From positions 78,079,869 through 78,143,868 of the forward strand of contig OZ024828.1 in the NCBI GenBank assembly GCA_964016985.1: a stretch of DNA of 64,000 nt, written 5' to 3'. Position numbers and translations under genes: made by a program. How positions within the stretch are numbered: the first letter of the stretch is position 1; the number at the start of each line of letters is the position of its first letter. The notes beneath the pieces were generated by a model, which did not search any database, was not told the DNA's origin, and saw only the letters and a list, made by a program, of their open reading frames with translations. Source of the stretch: Anodontia alba (Eukaryota; Mollusca; Bivalvia; Lucinida; Lucinidae). This document shows positions 1-9,924 of this stretch, piece by piece.

Positions 1-74
1 AGGAATGCAAAAACTATTAGAGTTGCCTCCCCTGAAAGTGAATCCATTTTTCTTATCCCTTAAAGATGACATTC

Positions 75-245
75 TAAAAAGTTTTATTTCTTTTATTTTT
101 TGAGAAAACAAGTCTTGACAGTTCATGTGAATCATCTGCCCAGCAGATGATTTGCAGGAATGTCAAGATTTGTTTTCTCTGAAAGAAATAAAATAAAAAA
201 AAAATGTTGTCTGCTGCAGCTGTGATTGGCGCTTTCAAGGTAAAG
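75..245. repeat. TTAA-4 foldback element, copy 1
   Basis: Inverted arms flank AGTCTTGACA / TGTCAAGA, with a short GCAGATGA apex near 135-150. The right end carries GTCTGCTGCAGCTGTGAT and TTGGCGCTTTCAAGG, the signature right end of this family. The terminal TTAA is not intact here, so the outer limits are approximate. Confidence 0.6.
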
Positions 246-360
246 TGAATATTCAATGAAAGTTGCTAACAAAGCCCTGAATAGTGAGAATCTATAGTGT
301 CTGGCGAGATCAGACTGTGTCTAGCAAAAGTATCCACACTCTTGGCAACGCCTCAAGCAC

Positions 361-557
361 AGCTCTAGATAAGAGGGTATCCAGATACATAATACTAGTT
401 TTTCTTATTTCTCCATGGAAAACATATGTTGTGGGTACCCATCAGAAGTGCCTCGCTGAAGCGCTTCTAACGAGTACCCACAACATATGTTTTTGTGGAG
501 AAATAAGAAAGATATGGTTACTTTTCAGTTTAAGAAAGCTGCTTATCTGGAGCTATG
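361..557. repeat. FB-E foldback element, copy 1
   Basis: Outer ends are AGCTCTAGATAAGA and CTTATCTGGAGCT in inverted orientation. The inner palindrome runs from ACATATGTTGTGGGTAC to its complement around a GCCTCGCTGAAGC apex. FB-E has the most copies of any single non-TTAA family in this window, at about 190 bp each. Confidence 0.75.
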
Positions 558-706
558 CTCCAACAATTGCAGACATATAATACTACTATCATTCCACTGG
601 AATAGATAGTAGAAGTGATCATTCAGAGATAGGAGCCACATCCAAAGAAAAGGTGTGAGCCTTATCATGAGAAAAAGGGTCTTTGGGGCATATGCGAACT
701 GCTATC

Positions 707-899
707 GCTTTGCATGCTGGGTAAAATTTTCAGCAGACGACATTTTGAAATATTTTTTCTATTTTTCCTAGAAAATAGGATTTGACATTTCATGCAAATT
801 GTCTCCTAGACAATTTGCTTGAAATGTCAAATCCTCTTTTCTTGGAAAAATAGACAAAAATATCAGTTTGTCGTCTGCTGAATTTGGCCATAGCACCGT
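707..899. repeat. TTAA-3 foldback element, copy 1
   Basis: Left part is GCATGCTGGGTAAAATTT then CAGCAGACGACA. The inner palindrome is built on GGATTTGACATTTCATGC. The right part is TGTCGTCTGCTGAATTTGGCC. The terminal TTAA is decayed on both sides. Confidence 0.7.
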
Positions 900-984
900 A
901 CCTGTTATTTACAATAAAAAGCCAGATCAGCCAGCTAAACTGACAATCTATATGGTAAAAGCTATACATCATTTTTTTCCATAA

Positions 985-1420
985 TGATGATTTTGTGTTT
1001 AATGTCCCTTTCAACATTATTTAAGTCATACAGAGACATGGAAGAGTGATAATGAAAGGCTCTGTGCAATGAAATGCCATACAGTCATAACATTATTTAA
1101 CCTTTACCACTCTCTGGGCATTTTCAGCAGACGACAAAATGATGTTATTTTTCTTATTTTTCCCAGAAAACAGGATTTGACATTTCATGCAAATTGTCTC
1201 CTTAGGAGACAATTTGCATGAAATGTCAAATCCTGTTTTCTGGGAAAAATAAGAAAAATATTTCAAAATGTCGTCTGCTGAAAATTTTACCCAGAGTGCT
1301 AAGCGTTAAGTCATATTAAGAAGATGGAAGGGTGATAATGCAAGCTTTTGTACAATGAAACACCATAGAGTCAGGAGCTGAATTCCACCTTCAGCTGGAC
1401 TGAACCACACACACACACAC
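985..1420. repeat. Dispersed repeat (two partial units) split by a TTAA-3 element
   Basis: The motif GGAAGAGTGATAATG at 1039 and GGAAGGGTGATAATG at 1327 starts two similar stretches on either side of the TTAA-3 insertion. A related copy lies at 4783-4964. That copy ends in a sequence resembling a reversed tRNA-type B box (GGATTCAAACCTC), so this may be an old SINE body. Confidence 0.45.
1097..1309. repeat. TTAA-3 foldback element, copy 2 (near perfect)
   Basis: Bounded by TTAA on both sides. The arms pair almost perfectly from CAGCAGACGACA inward to CAAATTGTCTCC / GGAGACAATTTG. This is the best reference copy of the family. The ends are asymmetric: ACCTTTACCACTCTC on the left and the complement of a CACTTAGCAY-type end on the right. 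Confidence 0.85.
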
Positions 1421-1660
1421 GGATGCTTCATTTTTTCTACAGTACCCAATTAATTTTGTAAGATGACAACAAAGGCCCTTAGATCAGACAGTGTGGCTTT
1501 GCAGGCTGATCTGGGTTTTTGCTGACCCCATATGCCTCAAAGGTTCCTTTTTTGCATGGTACAAACCTTGTATTTTGAGCATCTATGGACAATGAAAGCA
1601 AAGATCAGTCTGCCTATACCTCCTCTACAGTATCATGATTTTAGATGTACCATATTGACC

Positions 1661-1874
1661 TTAACCCTTGTCCTGCTGAATAAATTAAGATGCCACACCC
1701 ACTTCTAATTTTCAGCCAATCAGATTACTTGATCTGGATTGTTGCTATAAATTCACACTCTTAATGGCAAACAGTGCAGATCCAGATCAGTTGGCTTCTT
1801 CAGAAGCCAACTGATCTGGATCTACACTGTTTGCAAATGCAGGGTATATCCGGGTTCAGCAGGACAAGGGTTAA
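1661..1874. repeat. TTAA-1 foldback element, copy 1
   Basis: Terminal repeats are TTAACCCTTGTCCTGCTGAA and its complement. The inner palindrome is AACAGTGCAGATCCAGATCA to its complement, apex TTCTTCAGAA near 1800. CCC ends at a TTAA target resemble piggyBac-type termini. Its right TTAA is shared with the next copy. Confidence 0.85.
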
Positions 1875-2083
1875 CCCTTATCCTGCTGGATATTTTAATT
1901 AGCCACACCTATTTCTGACTATCAGCCAATCAGATTACATCATATAATGTTTTCATTCAAATTCACAAACTGAATGACAAACAGTGTAGATCCTGATCAG
2001 ATGGCTTCTTCAGAAGCCATCTGATCTGGATCTACACTGTTTGCAAAGGTAGGGGTTGTCGTGAACAGCAGGATAAGGGTTAA
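1871..2083. repeat. TTAA-1 foldback element, copy 2
   Basis: Starts in the TTAA that ends copy 1, so the two elements abut with one shared target. The apex stem reads GATGGCTTC / GAAGCCATC instead of GTTGGCTTC / GAAGCCAAC, a paired change on both arms. Confidence 0.85.
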
Positions 2084-2094
2084 GTTATAGGACA

Positions 2095-2265
2095 GGAGTC
2101 TGAGCAAACAATGCAGACCCAGACTGGATGCTGCAGAATAGAGTATCTGATCAGGATCTATACTGTTTGCCCCTCATTCGGCAGTTTCAGATGCATCAGC
2201 AGGCAGTGTTCAAATTTTAGGACCAGTATGGTAGGTAAGGAGTATAGAGTGACCCTTATCGTACC
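2095..2265. repeat. FB-K foldback element, degenerate
   Basis: GAGCAAACAATGCAGACCC at 2102 pairs loosely with GATCAGGATCTATACTGTTTG at 2150, followed by a TCAAATTTTAGGACCAGTATGG tail. The open frame across 2111-2605 is a by-product of this repeat plus the next one. Confidence 0.5.
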
Positions 2266-2402
2266 GTATGTGCATATATTCTGCTGTATCCAAAAATTGT
2301 ATAAATGGACAGTAAAAGCCCTGAACAGACTGCAAGGGATACACAGGCAGTTTGAATTCGGGAAATACAGCATCAGCAAATTCAGTCAGCATGTTTCAGA
2401 CA

Positions 2403-2974
2403 TTACTGTCCTTTCGACATCTCTTGGAAAGACGCTTTTTGCTTGGCGTTTTATTTTAAATAAAAATATTTTGTTCTGGTTGACCATATCTTGTCAGAAA
2501 CCATTTGTCTTTTATGTTTCTGTGTTTTGTTCTCAAATATTTACACAAAAATTAAAGTTACAGCCAAAAGTTGGTCTGACCTATGCAATTTCTATAGTAA
2601 AGTGATTTTTTTCATTTTTTTTCTAAGAAAATAATTTTTACTTTTCTTTGCTGAATTTGAAATATTGACGTTTTACAACAATATTGTGAAAATTTCAAAA
2701 AAATTGAACAAGTGGAAGTTGTTGAAAATTTGGCTCCAAGTTACCTACCCTACAGATTTCTGCATGATTTGGCTTCATTTTTACTATGGGAAAAAGTGAA
2801 AATATTTGATTTTTTAAAAAACAATAACTAGAATAAATTTTTTTGCACATAGGTAGTTACGACAAATGGTTTTGCATTAAATCATGACAAAAATTTGCAA
2901 ATTTACTTCTTCTGTGTAAAGCGTCAAGCAAAAAACGACTTTCTGAAAGATGTCGAAAGCACAGTAGCAAGTTG
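2403..2974. mobile_element. Non-autonomous element with about 50-bp inverted ends
   Basis: The left end TTACTGTCCTTTCGACATCT is matched in reverse by AGATGTCGAAAGCACAGTAG at the right, and similarity continues through GACGCTTTTTGCTTGGCG / the complement near 2920-2940. The interior is AT-rich and non-coding. No clear target duplication was found. Confidence 0.6.
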
Positions 2975-3023
2975 TCAAACGTTCACATGGTAAAGAACTG
3001 AGCTGTACCTATGTTTAGAGTAA

Positions 3024-3252
3024 TTAACCCATTAGTATTCGGGAGACTCCTTAAAGGGTAATTGGCAAACAGTGCAAACCCAGATCAGATGCCGCAGAAC
3101 ACAGCATCTGATCAGGGTCTGCACTGTTCGCAAATAGTTCAACCAATTTTCTCTAGGAATATGTAATTTACATAGCCTGACATACCTCAAATTGAAATTA
3201 GAATCTTCCATTATATAGTGTGGGGGAGTTCATTCAGTCTACAATGGGTTAA
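3024..3252. repeat. TTAA-2 foldback element, copy 1
   Basis: TTAACCCATTAGTATTCGGG at the left and TCTACAATGGGTTAA at the right. The core is GGCAAACAGTGCAAACCC to its complement, apex GATGCCGCAGAACACAGCATC. Total length is about 228 bp. Confidence 0.8.
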
Positions 3253-3284
3253 AGAGAAGAGGTAAAGTTGGTGAAGAAAATATC

Positions 3285-3725
3285 TGAGCTGAAAGATCTT
3301 GACAGACCATGCATTTTTGTTACAAATTTGATCAAGATTGGATAAAAACTAAGGAAGTTAATGATGTTTAACAATTTCAAACCTACTGTCAAAGAAGCCA
3401 CCATTTTGAATATTTAATGAGGTTCTAAACATTTTAAATCATTAAATAAATTCTTCTGTCTGACAGAAAACAATGCAGTTTTCAAGGAAAATCAATACTT
3501 ATCTAAAGAAGCTATATACAGTATACAGAGGTGAAATATTGCTGCAAATATTATTTATTTAGGACTTGTATATTTAATTATGGCTCTATGACATCACAAA
3601 GCCTCATTAAATATTCAAAATGGCAGCTCCGGGCTTAAAAGCAATTTTGAAGTTTTTAAACCTCGGTAACTTTCTTATTTGTCATTAAAATGTATGTTTT
3701 ATCAGGATCTTTCATTTCAAATACA
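3285..3725. repeat. Long diverged inverted repeat
   Basis: CATTTTGAATATTTAATGAG at 3411 recurs in reverse complement at 3603-3622, and weaker similarity extends outward from GAAAGATCTTGACA (left) to the complement of GATCTTTCATTT (right). It looks like an old inverted-repeat element with arms of 130 bp or more. No coding potential. Confidence 0.45.
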
Positions 3726-3909
3726 TTCTTGACAAAGGTTGCTATTCCTTTATCCATAAATACCACTCTTCGAGCTAATTCAACAGACAACAAATTGGTG
3801 ATATTTTTTTCTTATTTTACCCAGAAAATATGCTTGGACATTTCATGCAAAAGAGGAGGGGGAGGCGGGGTGCAGTGCAACAGCTCTTCCTGCTTTTATA
3901 CAGGTGAAC

Positions 3910-4125
3910 TTAACCCTTGTCCTGCTGAACCCAGATATGCCCTGCCTTTGCAAACAGTGTAGATCCAGATCAGCTGGCTTCTTCTGAAGCCAACTGATCT
4001 GGATCTGCACTGTTTGCCAATCAGTATGTGCATTTTTGTATCAACAATCTGGATCAAGGAATCTGGCTGGCTGACAATTAGACGTTGTCGTGGCATCTTA
4101 ATCTATTCAGCATGACAAGGGTTAA
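3910..4125. repeat. TTAA-1 foldback element, copy 3
   Basis: TTAACCCTTGTCCTGCTGAA at the left, ATGACAAGGGTTAA at the right. Inner arms TAGATCCAGATCAGCTGGC / GCCAACTGATCTGGATC meet at CTTCTTCTGAAG near 3980. Confidence 0.8.
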
Positions 4126-4297
4126 AATCTTTAACTAGAAATTGAATGAGTAGAAACACTTTTTTTTTTAATTCGGCACATTATCTTCAGTGAAAATGCT
4201 GTAAGGTACTGTTTTGCCTGCTACAGGCTAAAGTGAATGAATATCTTGCTAATGAACTGTTCGTCAGGTAATGATTATTAGGAAAACCTTCATAAGT

Positions 4298-4490
4298 CTA
4301 GATAAGGCGTTTTTTTTTTTCAACCAAACATCATATTGATATTTTCCTTATTTCTCCATGAATACCTATGTTGTGGATACTCATTAGAAGAGCCTGATCA
4401 AGGAGCTTCTAATGAGTACCCATAACATATGTTTCCATGGAGAAGTAAGAAAAAATATTTGTCTGGATTCCTTCTCACCTAGAGCTATGA
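4298..4490. repeat. FB-E foldback element, copy 2
   Basis: TCTAGATAAGGCG at the left and CACCTAGAGCTATG at the right. The core palindrome pairs ATGTTGTGGATACTCATTAG with CTAATGAGTACCCATAACAT. The long T run at 4310-4320 is part of the left arm. Confidence 0.75.
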
Positions 4491-4576
4491 ATCTTGTTTG
4501 TGAATTGTTGAAATGGTAATGATTAAACTGTGACTTGTGTGTAGTAATGTTACTGCACCTGAAAACTAGCAACAAA

Positions 4577-4779
4577 TTAACCCTTGTCATGCTGAATAAA
4601 TTAAGATGCCATGCCTACTTCCAATTTTCAGCCAAACAGATTACTTGATCCAGGTTGTTGATACAAATTCACATACTTAATGGCAAACAATGCAGATCTA
4701 GATCAATTAAGCCAACTGATCTGGATCTACACTGTTTGTAAAGACAGGGCATATCCAGGTTCAGCAGGACCAGGGTTGA
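4577..4779. repeat. TTAA-1 foldback element, copy 4
   Basis: Left TTAACCCTTGTCATGCTGAA, right TCAGCAGGACCAGGGTTGA. The core is shortened: GCAGATCTAGATCAATTAA then CTGATCTGGATCTACAC, with the usual apex lost. Confidence 0.75.
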
Positions 4780-4782
4780 GAT

Positions 4783-4964
4783 TAATGATGATGATTTGGT
4801 GTTTTAAGCACCTTTCAAGATTATTTAGGTCATATCGAGATGATCGAAGGGTGATAATGAAAGGGTCTGAGCAATGAAGCGGCATAGTCTGTCATGAGGT
4901 AAAGTCCACCTCCAGGAGGATTCAAACCTCATGATCTGAAGCCGGACACTTCAACAAATTAAAC
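4783..4964. repeat. Dispersed repeat copy, possible SINE body
   Basis: Shares GATCGAAGGGTGATAATGAA with 985-1420. Ends with GGATTCAAACCTC and GACACTTCAACAAATTAA, which resemble reversed RNA polymerase III B- and A-type boxes. Function unproven. Confidence 0.4.
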
Positions 4965-5313
4965 TACCATATTCACCCTAATTCCCGCACATACCCCTGT
5001 AAGTGCACAGTCAAGCAATTCTGTAATCTCCAGATTACAACCTGTGTACTTTTTGTCTACTTTATAAAGGCTTATGTTGTGGGTACCCATTTGAATTCCA
5101 TCAACTTAACGATGCAATTCAGTTGAGTACCCACAACATATGCTTTTATAACGAAAATCAGAAAACATATCGCATAAAAATCATCTAAAAAGTCCTTTAC
5201 TGACATTTTTAAAAGTGTACCCCTAGAAGGTAGATACATATTTTACCGTATGTTTTTCCCAGTAATTTTGAAAAACCTAGGTGAACCATGGGGTAATTTC
5301 ATCGAATACGGTA
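4965..5313. repeat. FB-F foldback element, copy 1
   Basis: Outer ends TACCATATTCACCCTAATTC and the complement of a TACCGTATTCGATGAAATTA-like end. The core pairs GCATATGTTGTGGGTACCC-type arms around a GAATTCCATC apex near 5100. It uses the same core type as FB-E inside different outer ends. Confidence 0.75.
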
Positions 5314-5334
5314 AATACCACATTTGCCCAAAGG

Positions 5335-5490
5335 TTCCTGACAGACAGGGTAGACCCAGCTGAGGTGTGGCAGAATGAGGCATCTGATGTGGGTCTACAC
5401 TGTAATATCATGACTATATTACAGTGTAGACCCACACTGTAATATCATGACTATAAAGGCTGGTCACTCTAGTGACCAGCCTTTTTAATC
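5335..5490. repeat. Chained hairpins
   Basis: A CAGACAGGGTAGACCC / GGGTCTACACTG foldback is followed by a direct repeat of CACTGTAATATCATGACTAT (5399 and 5430) and then a perfect palindrome GGCTGGTCACT-CT-AGTGACCAGCC at 5458-5481. Several independent stem-loops sit end to end. Confidence 0.6.
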
Positions 5491-5499
5491 ATGATATTT

Positions 5500-5790
5500 T
5501 TTTGGTTTTATTTTAGTGGATTATCAAACAGGATTATGAGAAAAATATGTACTGGTAGTCACTGGAGACTGGAGCCAGTCTATGATGGTGTCTGGATGTG
5601 ACAGTGGGAACTGATGTCCTTTTATAGTGCTGCCTCAATACAGATATTTTTTTTTGTTTTATTTTAGTGGATTATCAAACAGGATTATGAGAAAAATATT
5701 GAGTCACTGGAGACTGGAGCCAGTCTATGATGGTGTCTTGATGTGACAGTGGGAACTGATGTCCTCTTATAGTGCTGCCTCAATACAAAA
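5500..5790. repeat. Tandem duplication of about 145 bp
   Basis: TTTATTTTAGTGGATTATCA begins both units (5508 and 5660), and both end in GTGCTGCCTCAATACA. The second unit lacks a GTACTGGTAGTC-like insert of the first. Divergence is very low, so the duplication is recent. Confidence 0.75.
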
Positions 5791-5885
5791 TCAGGCCCAC
5801 ACATTCATATGATACGACCACCCTCTAAATTAGACCGAGCTTTGTACAGCCATAGTGTAGTGGTAGATTTCCACTATATGGTTCT

Positions 5886-6032
5886 GTAGAATCAACATTC
5901 AGACAGAGCATCTTTGATTCCTAGAATCAACATTCAGACAGAGCTTCTTTGATTCCTAGAATCAACATTCAGACAGAGCTTCTTTGATTCCTAGGAATCA
6001 AAGAAGCTCTGTCTGAATGTTGATTCTACAAA
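5886..6032. repeat. Hairpin with one arm repeated three times
   Basis: A unit beginning TAGAATCAACATTCAGACAG and ending CTTTGATTCC occurs three times in direct order (about 5887, 5927, 5967) and once in reverse complement (5995-6030). The single right arm can pair with any of the three left arms. Confidence 0.8.
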
Positions 6033-6431
6033 ACCAAGAAATGCAGCTGCAATAAAAGTGGCTTACTTTTGTGATGCACTGACTTTAACAGATACACAAA
6101 ATTAATCCCACAGCCAGTAATTATACTCAAAGACATGCAAATCACAGTTCTGAGTGAAAAGACATCTGTATACTTTTCTTTGTAAATTATAAATTGTATC
6201 CCCAAAGTATTCGAGAATAACTATATTAATCTCTCCCCAGATAGGTATGTTACGAGTGACGTCATCCCCACCAAATTTGATACAAGGTATGCACAGCATG
6301 CAGCTGGTATATGTTTTCCATTTTGTATAGCTTCTTCTTCTTGAGTACAGAAGCCTAAGACAAATTGGATCATTAGGCTGAGACAGGAGAAAAGAAGTCT
6401 GATAGTTCTGTATTCTACCTAATTACAACAT

Positions 6432-6438
<7 letters not shown>

Positions 6439-6463
<25 letters not shown>

Positions 6464-6570
6464 CAAAATTACTGGAAAAACTTTTAGTAAAATATCAGTA
6501 GGGGAGGGCACACGAAAGAAAGATCAGCAGAGGACTTCAGAGAGGATTATTTCATGATCTGTACGTTTTG
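6439..6570. repeat. Poly-T tract and FB-F fragment
   Basis: A run of about 25 T ends at 6463. It is followed by CAAAATTACTGGAAAAACTT and GGACTTCAGAGAGGATTATT, which match the left shoulder of FB-F copies at 39980 and 48905. Confidence 0.55.
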
Positions 6571-6634
6571 CCAGAAACGTATCTAGAATTTCAGGACATG
6601 TATAGGGACAAGGCTCTAAACAGACTGCTCTGAT

Positions 6635-6867
6635 TTAACACTTATGCTATGGGCAGATTCAGCAGCGACAAACTGATGATATTTTTCTTATTTTATTTTT
6701 CCTAGAAAATAGGATCTGACACTTCATGCAAATTGTCTCCTAGGCATTTTTCCTAGAAAATAGGATCTGACACTTCATGAAGTGTCAGATCCTATTTTCT
6801 AGGAAAATTAAGAAAAATATTTCAAAATGTTGTCTGCTGAAATTTTTACCCAGCATGCAAAGTGTTA
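6635..6867. repeat. TTAA-3 foldback element, copy 3
   Basis: TTAACACTTATGCTATGGGC to GCATGCAAAGTGTTAA. The apex region contains a duplicated segment CCTAGAAAATAGGATCTGAC (6700 and 6749), so the left arm is present one and a half times. Confidence 0.8.
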
Positions 6868-7096
6868 AAGGGATATACCAGATAAATATTTTTCTGATTT
6901 TCCAGTGAAACAATAAGAAACTTTGTATCAGCGTTATGAAAGCATCTTATATCTGTGCTATGTTGAGTAGACTGTGACTAACTTTGCATTGTAGTGAGGA
7001 CGTGGTACCAGTCCAAGTGGCTTGGTAGAGCACCTGCTTACCTTCTGATCACACCTTCATTCTTAAGACTTTCTACAACATTGGTATTAGCAGTTT

Positions 7097-7292
7097 TTAA
7101 CCCTTGTCATGCTGAATAAATTAAGATGCCACTCCCACTTCCAATTTTCAGCCAATCAGATTACTTGATCCAGGTTGTTGATATAAATTCACATAATAAG
7201 AAACAGTGCTGATCCAGATCAGTTGGAACTAATCTCGATCTACACTGTTTGCTAAGGCAGGGTATATCCGGGTTCAGCAGGACAAGGGTTAA
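7097..7292. repeat. TTAA-1 foldback element, copy 5
   Basis: Left TTAACCCTTGTCATGCTGAA, right CAGGACAAGGGTTAA. The apex is deleted: the arms meet as GATCAGTTGGAACTAATCTCG. Confidence 0.75.
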
Positions 7293-7360
7293 GCTTGGCG
7301 CTCAGCATTAGGAAGAAATGAGAGGACTGATCATATCAATGTCAGAAAAATGTGACTTGT

Positions 7361-7606
7361 TTACCCTTCTCTTGCTGAACACGACATGCTCTGTCTTAGC
7401 AGTTAAACAGTTAGATCCAGATTAGTTGGCTTCTTCAGGATCAATTGGCTTCTGAAAAAGCCAACTGATCTGGATCTGCACTGTTTCACACAATTTGTCA
7501 TTAATTATGTGAATTTCTATAAAAAAACGCAGATCAAGTTATCTGATTGGCTGGAAATTAGAAGTGGGCGTGGCATCTTAATTTTATTTGGCATGACAAG
7601 GGTTAA
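7361..7606. repeat. TTAA-1 foldback element, copy 6
   Basis: Left TTACCCTTCTCTTGCTGAAC, right GGCATGACAAGGGTTAA. The left inner arm is partly duplicated (GTTGGCTTCTTC then TTGGCTTCTG). Confidence 0.75.
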
Positions 7607-7912
7607 GGGAACTGGATTCACCTTGTAGATGATCTGCCATTTCCTAACAAAACTGAGAAAACTGTTGTGACATGACCTGTTTACTTTTCTGCACACTTAA
7701 AGTCCCTTCTGAATTTCTAAAAGGGAATAAATTCTTTCCTTTTAAAGAAGATCCCTTTTCAAAAGGGACACAAGAGTATTTTAACCCTTAACCTGCTGCA
7801 AATGTTTCGTCTTGGCAGGGATACCCTTACTTGGGTACTGATACCGTTCGGTGCGTAAATAACAACAAAAATTATCTTCAGAATACTCCCTTTATCTGAA
7901 CCAATGTAAAAG

Positions 7913-8102
7913 TCCACAGCTCTAGACAAAGTCCTTTTTTTCATCCAAAAAAATAATATAACTTATTTCTCCAGAAAAGCATATGTTGTGGGTACTCATT
8001 AGAAGCGTCCTGTCAAGACGATTCTAAAGAGTACCCATAATGCCTGTTTTCATGGAGAAATAACAAAAATATTTACCTGGATATCTTTCTTATCTAAAGT
8101 AT
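7913..8102. repeat. FB-E foldback element, copy 3
   Basis: Left AGCTCTAGACAAAG, right TTCTTATCTAAAGTATG. Core GCATATGTTGTGGGTACTC to GAGTACCCATAATGC around TCCTGTCAAGA. Confidence 0.7.
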
Positions 8103-8165
8103 GTCAGACTATCACTTTCAGTACCAATATGCAACACTCTACTACCAGTACCAAATGCTGTTAAG

Positions 8166-8354
8166 GCAGCGTTCTAGTTAAGATGTTTTTTCCCAATCAA
8201 AAAGCATTGATATTTTTCTTATTTCTCCACAAAAACATACACTGTGGTACTCATTAGAAGTGCCTCGGCAAGGCGCTTCTAATAAGTACCCACAGCGTAT
8301 GTTTTCGTGGAGAAATAAGAACAATATTTATCTGTTAGTCCTTATTCTCTAGAG
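8166..8354. repeat. FB-E foldback element, copy 4
   Basis: Core TACTCATTAGAAGTGCC / GCGCTTCTAATAAGTACC with TCGGCAAG apex. Outer ends GTTCTAGTTAAG and TTCTCTAGAGCTAT. Confidence 0.7.
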
Positions 8355-8474
8355 CTATATCTGCGCACTAGTAAACCTTTGAATCACCTGTTACAATTGA
8401 TGCAATCAGACTACAATCTTTGGCTTCTTTTATCCTACCTGGAGCTGTTGGTGGCCTAAATTAGAAATGTCTGC

Positions 8475-8480
8475 TTTATT
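8475..8480 (-). promoter_or_regulatory. Candidate polyadenylation signal AATAAA
   Basis: On the minus strand the hexamer AATAAA lies 33 nt past the stop codon of the candidate terminal exon at 8513-8587. The spacing suits a gene end. AATAAA is common by chance in DNA this AT-rich. Confidence 0.4.
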
Positions 8481-8512
8481 TCATCTTCTTATAACAATAA
8501 CATACTTTCCAC

Positions 8513-8587
8513 TCAGTGCAACTGCTTCATTATAAACTCAATGATTTCTTCATTAACAACAAGTAACTCAACACCAACATCTTTCCC
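8513..8587 (-). CDS. Candidate terminal exon of an unrecognised spliced gene
   Basis: On the minus strand an AG acceptor (AAACAGGTTAG) precedes 24 codons and a TGA. The reading begins GKDVGVELLVVNEEI and ends IMKQLH, a composition unlike the surrounding repeats. The exon would start in phase 0. An AATAAA follows 33 nt past the stop. The polypyrimidine tract before the acceptor is weak, and no family is recognised. It is placed with the other minus-strand exon candidates as the possible 3' end of one long gene, but it could be a chance frame. Confidence 0.4.
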   Translation of the reverse strand, partial: GKDVGVELLVVNEEIIEFIMKQLH

Positions 8588-9329
8588 CTAACCTGTTTAT
8601 AATGGGTTTAATATGTGAATCGACAAATTAATTACATAGTTTAACTAGTGGTATCATCCGAATTTTCCATTAAATCTCTTATTACCTATATCTAAACTGT
8701 CCTAGTTGAAATCACAATACTTTCTGCATAGATAAAATACTGATCATTGATAAGATTTAATTGAAAGCCTCATTTGATTGGTCAAACTGCAAAAATTATT
8801 TTGTCAATACACTAATTAACCCTGGTATAAACTGTGATTTCCAGATGGTTTAACCAAATGCCAATTCCTTGCCGTCATGTTTACAAAGGAGTATAAAAAC
8901 AAGTTATTTCATTGCATACTTTTTCCAGTCTGCGCAGTTGTTAAACTAGAACACCTTGTTTTTGTTTTTACAGTTTCTAAAATTTTGACACAACATATTT
9001 TCAAAAGAACAATTAAGAAATGACTATTTGATTTCTTAATACATATACTTGCAATTATCATAAACAGTACACTAGGCATCCAGTACACTGCACCGCATTG
9101 TCTGAGCAGGGTCTTTGTCCTATTCCCAAAAGTACTGCTCAGTAACATTCAAATCAGAAGGAGCAGACAGTTTTATTAGGGCAGATATACTTTTTCTATG
9201 AGTTGCCTCTTTTAGACACTTATTGTTTGCATTCTTTTCACATATCAAGTTCAATAACATTATTAGTCTGAATGTTTTCATGATGTAAAAATGTTTTATG
9301 ATTGTTTTTAAGTGGTGTTCTTTACTGAG
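8588..9329. other. Low-repeat stretch, no feature assigned
   Basis: AT-rich sequence without a foldback, array or convincing exon. Given the candidate exons on either side it would be an intron of the minus-strand gene. Confidence 0.4.
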
Positions 9330-9504
9330 TTATTGTGAAACTGGTTCAAGAATCCAGTGTAAACTGTTCCAGACCTTGATGACCTGCTTGAGAAAGTTGT
9401 TGCTCAGATAAATGTAGCTAGTGAAGATATTGTTGAGACTTATGAATGAGATTGTGGCCATCATTTTAAGTTGTATATTCTGAATTCTGATCAGTCTGGC
9501 ATTC
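9330..9504 (-). CDS. Candidate minus-strand exon, unrecognised
   Basis: After an acceptor GGTGACATTTAG on the minus strand, an open stretch of 57 codons runs to a TAA. It contains SLNNIFTSYIYLSNNFLKQ and WNSLHWILEPVSQ. If a GT inside it (after LKQ) were used as a donor it would end in phase 0 and could join 8513-8587. The donor is non-consensus. The WNSL motif also recalls the tail of some reverse transcriptases, so a retroelement remnant is an alternative. Confidence 0.25.
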
Positions 9505-9924
9505 CTAAATGTCACCGCAATACAATAATGTTAAGAAGTTAATAGTTAACAACCATATTTTTATATCCAAATTAACTTTTCTGGAGGTATACTTCAATTT
9601 ATGGATGTTTGTACTTTTGCTCCTTTATGCAGTACTGCAAAAACTATAATTCATTTCTTGTCTTCCAAGGTTACAATAATCTCAGTTAATAAATGCATGA
9701 AGTTGTGGCTGAGTCACACAGTTGCCATGGTTGAACCCTGGTAGGAGTGGAAATCCAAAAATGATGCATATAAGATAATACAGAGAGCCTCACCTTTTCA
9801 TCCTACAGTTAACCATCCTGAAAATAAGTGAAAACTTCATGGGCTGTAAAATGTATTAAACTGGCATCATTGATACCTTTGATGGTCTTTCATAGTATAC
9901 CTGTAGCCTATCAGTAATGGAACT

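Noticed and set aside
2111..2605. 164-codon plus-strand frame
   Set aside because: It spans an FB-K foldback and the left end of an inverted-repeat element. No conserved motif was seen.
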